IMG/VR virus record: IMGVR_UViG_3300048903_000268
Coordinates: 1-48,804 of that record
Reading direction: 5' to 3' (one strand)
Origin: a virus
Length of the DNA: 48,804 nt
Part shown: one piece after another, positions 44,913 to 48,804 of the stretch
Numbering within the stretch: position 1 is the first letter of the stretch
Layout: each line of letters opens with the position of its first letter
Program-made: the position numbers and the translations under genes
Notes under the pieces: generated by a model
The model's database searches: none
Told to the model about the DNA's origin: nothing
What the model saw: only the letters and a program-made list of their open reading frames with translations

Positions 44913-45946
44913 CACGCGGACACCCGCCGGATGAGCCGGTCGACGGTCGCCTTCGCCACGGTGTCCCCGTGGAACCAGCGGACAATCGGGAGGGCGGTGT
45001 CCGAGTCGGTGATGCCGTCGCGGACAAGCCGCCGGACAGTGTCCGTGATCGCCTGGTCGGCCTGCTTGGCGCGGAAGTCGAGCAGGCCCGCTGACCTGCT
45101 GTCCGTCGTGTCCGCGTGCTGTCCGGACACCTCGCGGACCGTGTCCGAGTCGGTGCGGATGCCAATACGGGCGAGCATCTCGACGACGGCCTCCGGGTCG
45201 GCGTCGGGCACGGTGGCGAGCGCAGCGAGGACAGCGGACCGGACAGTCGCAGACACGCTGTCCGCGCGTTCGGGCGCCTTGTCCGCGTCGGGACCGGTCG
45301 GGAGCGCGAGCATGGTGTCGGCCCACTGCCCTTCGACGCGGGCGAGCTGACGGTCGACAGCGGCGAGGGCGAGACGCCCGCCCGCCTCAGCCATCCGCCT
45401 GTCCACCCAGCCCTGCGTGAGGTGGTCGAGGGGCTTGGCGGTGTGCCGCATGACGATGGTCCACGTGCCCTTGGCGAGCGCGGAGACGACGGCGCCGACC
45501 AGGCCGACCGCGATGCCCGCACGGCCACCGGTGAGCAGGCCGTTGGTGCAGACGGACCCCATGGCGACGAGGAGCGCGATGTGGCCGGCTCGGCGCGGGA
45601 GGACGGCGGCGGCCGGGTTGTAGCGGCTGAGCCATTCGACAGCCATGCAGACGATCCACACGAGGTCGAAGGCAGTGGCGGTGCCGTAGGCGATGGCGGG
45701 TTCGACGGCGCGGCTGAGGAGGGAGCCGATGCTGGTGGTGGACCAGGTGACGGAGGCAGTGAGGATCGCGGCGGTGACGGTGGTGACGCCGTTGAGGACG
45801 AGGTGGTCCCAGTCGCGGGGCGGCACGGGCACCTGGACGGTGTACTTCTCGGGGACGAGCTGGGTGTGGCCGTTGATGGTGACTGGGGTGATGCGTTCGC
45901 GGGTCTCGGCGCGTGTGCGGTGGAAGGTAGGGTGCTGGCTGGTCAT
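44912..45946 (-). CDS. SpdB-like four-span membrane protein
   Basis: 344 residues from ATG 45946 (GGGAG upstream). A soluble 50-residue head (ITPVTINGHTQLVPEKYTVQ) is followed by four membrane helices: VTTVTAAILTASVTW, AYGTATAFDLVWIVCMAVEW, HIALLVAMGSVCTNGLL and GIAVGLVGAVVSALAKGTW. A long cytoplasmic C-terminal domain follows. This is the architecture of SpdB/DUF2637-type proteins that help conjugative Streptomyces plasmids spread between hyphal compartments. The C-terminal coding region carries 14 TGTCCG/CGGACA copies. No TraB-like translocase is visible in the window. Confidence 0.65.
   Translation of the reverse strand: MTSQHPTFHRTRAETRERITPVTINGHTQLVPEKYTVQVPVPPRDWDHLVLNGVTTVTAAILTASVTWSTTSIGSLLSRAVEPAIAYGTATAFDLVWIVCMAVEWLSRYNPAAAVLPRRAGHIALLVAMGSVCTNGLLTGGRAGIAVGLVGAVVSALAKGTWTIVMRHTAKPLDHLTQGWVDRRMAEAGGRLALAAVDRQLARVEGQWADTMLALPTGPDADKAPERADSVSATVRSAVLAALATVPDADPEAVVEMLARIGIRTDSDTVREVSGQHADTTDSRSAGLLDFRAKQADQAITDTVRRLVRDGITDSDTALPIVRWFHGDTVAKATVDRLIRRVSA
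44917..45285. repeat. 14 copies of TGTCCG/CGGACA, possible clt-like locus
   Basis: TGTCCG at 44998, 45040, 45100, 45109, 45120, 45142, 45259 and 45280; CGGACA at 44917, 44979, 45021, 45033, 45124 and 45240. By base composition well under one copy would be expected in 369 bp. They lie in the 3' coding part of the SpdB-like gene. In Streptomyces plasmids the transfer locus clt is a cluster of short repeats read by the TraB translocase and can lie within transfer genes. Function here is inferred. Confidence 0.55.
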
Positions 45947-46037
45947 GGGGTTTACTCCCGTGATCAGAGGGTCCGGTTGGCGGTGATGCCGCGGGTGTTC
46001 CAGCACTCGCGGGCGGAGCCGGCCGGGCCCTTCTGGG

Positions 46038-46205
46038 TTAGAGGTGTTCGTCGATGAGGCGGCGGATGACGGCGGAGCGGCTCATGCCGGTGGCTGCGAG
46101 TTTGCGGAGTTGGGTGGCGTAGAGGGTGATGCCGCCGATGACCTTTTTGGTGGGGGGTTCGGTGGGCGCGGTGGCCTGGGGTGACCCCTCGTCAGAGGTG
46201 TGCAT
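46038..46205 (-). CDS. ribbon-helix-helix regulator
   Basis: 55 residues from ATG 46205, which lies inside the first palindrome. After an acidic/Pro-rich start, KKVIGGITLYATQLRKLAAT followed by SRSAVIRRLIDEHL is a CopG/Arc-type ribbon-helix-helix domain: one strand, then two helices. It precedes the spread-like operon and diverges from the 46285 gene. Autoregulation through the CATATG palindromes is likely. Confidence 0.68.
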   Translation of the reverse strand: MHTSDEGSPQATAPTEPPTKKVIGGITLYATQLRKLAATGMSRSAVIRRLIDEHL

Positions 46206-46267
46206 ATGCACAAGGTAGCAGCTGTGCATATGCACGGCAATCGGCATGCTCGACGTATGCATATGCA
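46199..46267. promoter_or_regulatory. triple CATATG palindrome operator between divergent RHH genes
   Basis: TGTGCATATGCACA (46199-46212, perfect 14-mer), GTGCATATGCAC (46224-46235) and TGCATATGCA (46258-46267). Centres are 24 and 33 bp apart. They fill the gap between two divergent RHH genes and overlap the leftward start codon. Multiple palindromes bound by cooperative RHH dimers are the standard design of plasmid copy-control, partition and antitoxin promoters. Confidence 0.72.
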
Positions 46268-46284
46268 GCCTTTAACCTGGGCGA

Positions 46285-46464
46285 ATGGTCAGCCGAGCGA
46301 AGGACACCCACACCACGAACCGGGTCGTCCGCGTCCCCGATGAGGACTGGGCGGACCTAGGTGAGCGCGCTGGCAACCGGGCGCAGGTGCTGCGCGAGCT
46401 GATCGCCTGGTACCTGCGCCGACCGGGCGCTGAACTGCCAGAAAGGCCGCCCATCACGAAGTGA
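46285..46464 (+). CDS. divergent ribbon-helix-helix-like protein
   Basis: 59 residues from ATG 46285 to TGA 46464. TTNRVVRVPDEDWADLGERA followed by NRAQVLRELIAWYLRRPG gives a beta strand plus two helices, an RHH fold. It is transcribed away from the other RHH gene, with three palindromes between them. The start follows TTTAAC and a GGGCGA stretch. Likely a second regulator of the same region. Confidence 0.62.
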   Translation: MVSRAKDTHTTNRVVRVPDEDWADLGERAGNRAQVLRELIAWYLRRPGAELPERPPITK

Positions 46465-46498
46465 CGGACGGCCTCCGACCTGCGCGCATCACGGCGCC

Positions 46499-46750
46499 TC
46501 AGGTGCGGTGGGACTGCTCCTTGCGGGCGTTGAGGATGGCTTGGGCGGCGCGGCTCTGTCCGAAGCGGTACCAGTGCTGGTCGTCGCCGGCTTCGGATGA
46601 CGGCGGCAGGCTATGGACGATCGCGGCGGCTTCGGCGAGGGTGCGGTTCCGCACCTCGGTCTCGTGGGCGTCGAGGAGTTCGGCGGCCTGCTCGGGGAGC
46701 TTGAACGAGACGTGGAACGCACGCTCGATGCGCTGGCGGGCGTTGGCCAT
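46499..46750 (-). CDS. hypothetical small helical protein
   Basis: 83 residues from ATG 46750. KLPEQAAELLDAHETEVRNR and RTLAEAAAIVHSL suggest two helices; GQSRAAQAILNARKE is basic. No cysteine pairs. Coupled to the next upstream gene by one base. Unknown role. Confidence 0.66.
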   Translation of the reverse strand: MANARQRIERAFHVSFKLPEQAAELLDAHETEVRNRTLAEAAAIVHSLPPSSEAGDDQHWYRFGQSRAAQAILNARKEQSHRT

Positions 46751-47076
46751 CAGGACTTCTCGGTCGGGTCCGTCGCCGGGGTGCGGCGAGTCTGGTGCTG
46801 CTCGCGCCAGTGCTGGTTTGCGGCCTCAATGGCGACGCCGAGGCTGCTGGTGTCGCAGAAGATCAGCTCGGCCGGGCTGCAGTGGTGGCAGCGGATGCCG
46901 CCCTGGTCGAACGAGAAGTCGTGCAGTCGGGGCGCGTACGCCTGGTGGCGGATGATGACGGCCTCGGGTTGGCCGTCGCGGGTGACGAGCAGCGGGCCGC
47001 GTGTGCGGTGACTGTCGAGCCCGGCGATGGTGTCGCTGAGGTTCAGGGCGAGGTCGCGGATGTCGATCGGGTTCAT
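46750..47076 (-). CDS. Phd-like N-terminus joined to a CHHC zinc knuckle
   Basis: 108 residues from ATG 47076. The first half (LALNLSDTIAGLDSHRTRGP, then LLVTRDGQPEAVII) resembles the Phd/YefM antitoxin beta-sheet. The second half has CHHC, C and H residues (IRCHHCSPAELIFC...H) that would bind zinc. No toxin gene is adjacent, so an antitoxin role is not supported; a regulator is possible. Confidence 0.62.
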   Translation of the reverse strand: MNPIDIRDLALNLSDTIAGLDSHRTRGPLLVTRDGQPEAVIIRHQAYAPRLHDFSFDQGGIRCHHCSPAELIFCDTSSLGVAIEAANQHWREQHQTRRTPATDPTEKS

Positions 47077-47300
47077 CAGGTCTCCAGGGCGTAGCCGGTG
47101 CGGCGCGACTGGCCGGCGTGGGTGGTCGGGGAGGCGTGGAGCTGGGAGAGGCGGATCTTGCCGAAGATGACTCCGCGTCGGTCGGTGTCGAGGTAGCGCA
47201 CCTCCGCGTGATCACCATCGACCCGCTCGATCCGCAGCCGGGTGACCCGGACGACGCGCGGGTCGCACTGCTGGTACGTCTGGCCGGCCTCGATCGGCAT
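47076..47300 (-). CDS. small beta-rich protein
   Basis: 74 residues from ATG 47300, overlapping its neighbours by one base. GQTYQQCDPRVVRVTRLRIE then HAEVRYLDTDRRGVIFGKIR suggest an SH3-like barrel, a type seen in many small phage accessory proteins. Function unknown. Confidence 0.66.
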   Translation of the reverse strand: MPIEAGQTYQQCDPRVVRVTRLRIERVDGDHAEVRYLDTDRRGVIFGKIRLSQLHASPTTHAGQSRRTGYALET

Positions 47301-47641
47301 CAGGACTCCTCGCGGGTCTGGCCGCAGCCGCGCTGGTGGACGGTCTCGGCGCGGCAGGAACACGAGGCAGCCGCCAGCGGGTGGTCACGCATGGCCAGCA
47401 GGGCACCGATGGCGAAGTTGATTCCGGGCGCGCGCTTCGAGTCCGGGGCCAGGGTGACGAGGCGGTTGAACCGGCCGATGGCCTCATTGAAAGCGGCAGC
47501 GCGGGTGCTCGCGATGCCTTCGGCGATCGCGGCGTCGACGAGGCCCTCCAGGCGGGCCACCGCGTCGGGGTACTCCTCGGCGGTCGGGTCCTCGCCGGCG
47601 CGCAGCTCGGCCAGCAGACGGTCACGGGCGGTGGTGGTCAT
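47300..47641 (-). CDS. hypothetical helical protein with Cys tail
   Basis: 113 residues from ATG 47641 (GAGGAG upstream). Helices RDRLLAELRAGEDPTAEEYP and AVARLEGLVDAAIAEGIAST are followed by a Cys/His end (SCSCRAETVHQRGCGQ). Possible zinc binding at the end. Unknown role. Confidence 0.66.
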   Translation of the reverse strand: MTTTARDRLLAELRAGEDPTAEEYPDAVARLEGLVDAAIAEGIASTRAAAFNEAIGRFNRLVTLAPDSKRAPGINFAIGALLAMRDHPLAAASCSCRAETVHQRGCGQTREES

Positions 47642-47643
47642 GG

Positions 47644-47781
47644 TCAGGGCTCCTCGGAGTAGTCGCAGCAGAGTTCGCAGCACACCTCGTCGTCGACGTA
47701 TCCGGCTTCGTCGCCTTCGTTGATGCGGTCGCCGCAGCTGTTGCAGTCGCTGTCGAAGCGGGCAGTGAACCGGGCTGCCAT
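47644..47781 (-). CDS. 45-residue zinc-ribbon protein
   Basis: ATG 47781 (AAGGAG upstream) to TGA 47644. CNSCGDRINEGDEAGYV and CCELCCD form a four-cysteine ribbon. Small, acidic, probably a protein-interaction or RNA-polymerase-binding factor; not assigned. Confidence 0.62.
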   Translation of the reverse strand: MAARFTARFDSDCNSCGDRINEGDEAGYVDDEVCCELCCDYSEEP

Positions 47782-47782
47782 G

Positions 47783-47962
47783 TCAGTTCTCCTTCGTGGC
47801 TCGGGCCTTGCGGGCGTAGCGGATCTCGCGGAGCTCGTTGCCGATGCGCTGCACCCTGGCGTTGGCTCGCTGGTAGGCGGTGCGGGCGTCATCGAAGTCG
47901 GCGAGCAGGCGCCGTTCGCGGTCGTCGAGTTCGGCGTCGGTCAGGTCGGCGAGGGGGTCCAT
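47783..47962 (-). CDS. 59-residue charged helical protein
   Basis: ATG 47962 (GAGGA upstream) to TGA 47783. DAELDDRERRLLADFDDART is followed by a basic helix (GNELREIRYARKARATK). A single long amphipathic helix pair, no cysteine. Found by reading short frames; spacing of 1 base to the next gene supports it. Confidence 0.6.
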   Translation of the reverse strand: MDPLADLTDAELDDRERRLLADFDDARTAYQRANARVQRIGNELREIRYARKARATKEN

Positions 47963-47972
47963 GGTGGTGTCC

Positions 47973-48146
47973 TCAGTGCTCGTCGGGGCGGTGGGCGGCG
48001 GGCGCCTGCACGAACACCTCGACCTCGAAGCGGTGGCCGTCCGGGCAGTCGACGTACATGCGGGGCCCGGTCAGGCCGCACAGGGTCTCGACCTCGAAAT
48101 CCGCCAGCTCGGGGCTGGTGCAGTCGGGGTTCGGGCAGGCGATCAC
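47973..48146 (-). CDS. 57-residue zinc-knuckle protein
   Basis: Start uncertain; GTG 48146 gives IACPNPDC...CGLTG...CPDGHRF with two Cys pairs, a compact zinc ribbon. The upstream codons in frame look non-coding (Arg/Pro/Thr-rich). The bases 48147-48225 hold nothing else I can support. Confidence 0.55.
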   Translation of the reverse strand: MIACPNPDCTSPELADFEVETLCGLTGPRMYVDCPDGHRFEVEVFVQAPAAHRPDEH

Positions 48147-48225
48147 GGCAAGCTTCTTGGGGGCTGGTTGGTGGCCGGGGCGCAAACCCCGGCCAAGGAC
48201 GGTCAGATGTGCGTGGTGTCCGCCG

Positions 48226-48588
48226 TCACGACGACTGGCCTCGGCCCTGGTCGTACACCCGGGTGCGGGCAGGTGGGCCGTCCATGTGGAGACCGCACAC
48301 CGGCAGCCACTCCTTGACGTCGCGGTACCAGCGCCATCCGATGGACTCGGCGTCGCAGCCGCCGCCGTCGCAGGACCGGCCGTAGGTCTCCTCCACTGGC
48401 GCATCGGGCAGGCGGGGTGAGGTACCAGCGGTCAGCTGGGCTCGCTCGGGAATGCCTCCGACGGGCGGTTGGCGAGATCCGGGGCAGAGCTGGGTCTTCA
48501 GCAGGTGGCTCCTGACGAGGCCGCCTGCGACGAGTTGGCGTTCCTGGCCGCAGCTGGCGCAGGTGCCGCGCTCTGGGGTGCCCGTCAC
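48226..48588 (-). CDS. double zinc-finger-like protein
   Basis: 120 residues from GTG 48588 (GTGA overlap). N-terminal CASCGQ then HLLKTQLCPGSRQPP is the common Streptomyces phage zinc-finger pattern. A second part (SCDGGGC, then WLPVCGLH) may bind another zinc. Role unknown, presumably regulatory or nucleic-acid binding. Confidence 0.66.
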   Translation of the reverse strand: MTGTPERGTCASCGQERQLVAGGLVRSHLLKTQLCPGSRQPPVGGIPERAQLTAGTSPRLPDAPVEETYGRSCDGGGCDAESIGWRWYRDVKEWLPVCGLHMDGPPARTRVYDQGRGQSS

Positions 48589-48746
48589 TTGCTCGCCTTG
48601 ATCTCGTTCTGTGCGATGCGGAAGTTCTCGCTCACGAACTTCGCGTGATCATTCGGCGCGCACTGCGGGCGATCGCAGGTCAGTGCCTCGCGTACGACGT
48701 TGGCCATGAACTCCACGGAGTCGTTCGCCTCGGGCGGGTTGGTCAC
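48585..48746 (-). CDS. small hypothetical protein
   Basis: 53 residues from GTG 48746 (AGGAGAC upstream). NDSVEFMANVVREALTCDRP, then PNDHAKFVSENFRIAQNEIK. Cys and His (C30, C35, H40) could form part of a metal site. It is the most upstream complete gene of the window. Unknown function. Confidence 0.6.
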   Translation of the reverse strand: MTNPPEANDSVEFMANVVREALTCDRPQCAPNDHAKFVSENFRIAQNEIKASK

Positions 48747-48804
48747 GGTGGTCTCCTGGGTGTTGGGTTGGGTGGCTGGCGGGAACACGGGGCGGTCAGG
48801 CGGG

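Noticed and set aside
45964-46040. Short minus-strand frame ending ...SARECWNTRGITANRTL
   Set aside because: It reads like a real peptide, but no ATG, GTG or TTG start is in frame and no ribosome site is evident. It may be a remnant and is worth a homology check.
46750-47076. Toxin-antitoxin system
   Set aside because: The N-terminus resembles Phd, but no toxin-like gene lies beside it and the protein has an unrelated zinc knuckle.
1-48804. Integrated prophage with chromosomal flanks
   Set aside because: The integrase and attP-like site are internal, with phage genes on both sides, and no host housekeeping genes are seen.
1-48804. CRISPR array or insertion sequence
   Set aside because: No regularly spaced direct repeats with unique spacers and no transposase or terminal inverted repeats were found.
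48796-48804. End of another minus-strand gene at the right edge
   Set aside because: A TGA is visible at 48798-48796, but only two codons lie inside the window, which is too little to call.

Overview
The window looks like most of the genome of a temperate, long-non-contractile-tailed (siphovirus-type) actinophage, or a closely related extrachromosomal prophage. The host is most likely Streptomyces or a near relative. The evidence is high GC, GTG starts, ATGA/GTGA start-stop overlaps through nearly the whole minus strand, a WhiB gene, an r1t-type holin, a TPR regulator of Streptomyces style, and a block resembling Streptomyces plasmid spread (spd) genes. All homology statements are recognition from memory, because no searches were run. 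The integrase and a tRNA-derived attP candidate lie inside the window with phage genes on both sides. That is the order of a free or circularly permuted phage genome, not of an integrated prophage with its integrase at one end.

Layout, read in the main direction of transcription (minus strand, right to left). 48.7-46.5 kb: small accessory proteins, many with CxxC zinc knuckles. 46.5-46.0 kb: two divergent ribbon-helix-helix (RHH) regulators around three CATATG palindromes. 46.0-42.9 kb: a tightly overlapped operon of membrane proteins resembling the spread genes of conjugative Streptomyces plasmids. Its first gene hides 14 copies of TGTCCG/CGGACA, and a five-copy GGTAGG array lies just past its last gene. 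42.7-41.4 kb: small genes with a repeated translation leader. 40.9-25 kb: terminases, portal-MuF fusion, ClpP-like protease, HK97 capsid, decoration and neck genes, a tail fibre with a polysaccharide deacetylase domain, two tail-tube-like proteins, and tail chaperones with a -1 slippery heptamer. 24.9-19.4 kb: tape measure and tail tip. 19.4-16.1 kb: a GH43-like lipoprotein, amidase endolysin, holin and two further membrane proteins.

16.1-12.5 kb is the lysogenic-conversion segment. It holds an XRE/TPR regulator, a class I terpene synthase, a convergent GntR regulator and the attP region. The sequence GGGTAC-N5-GTACCC occurs upstream of both the regulator and the terpene synthase and was found nowhere else in the window. 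This suggests a two-gene regulon carried by the phage.

12.5-9.6 kb: tyrosine integrase, a small plus-strand gene, a CI-like repressor and a divergent Cro-like protein around a repeat-rich operator, then an excisionase-like protein. 9.5-0 kb: early genes, comprising Ea22-like and coiled-coil proteins, a RecE-like exonuclease with a probable annealing partner, WhiB, and a replication initiator with an iteron-like putative origin inside its coding sequence. These are followed by a DnaC-like helicase loader, more zinc-knuckle proteins, and the start of a cytosine DNA methyltransferase that runs off the left edge.
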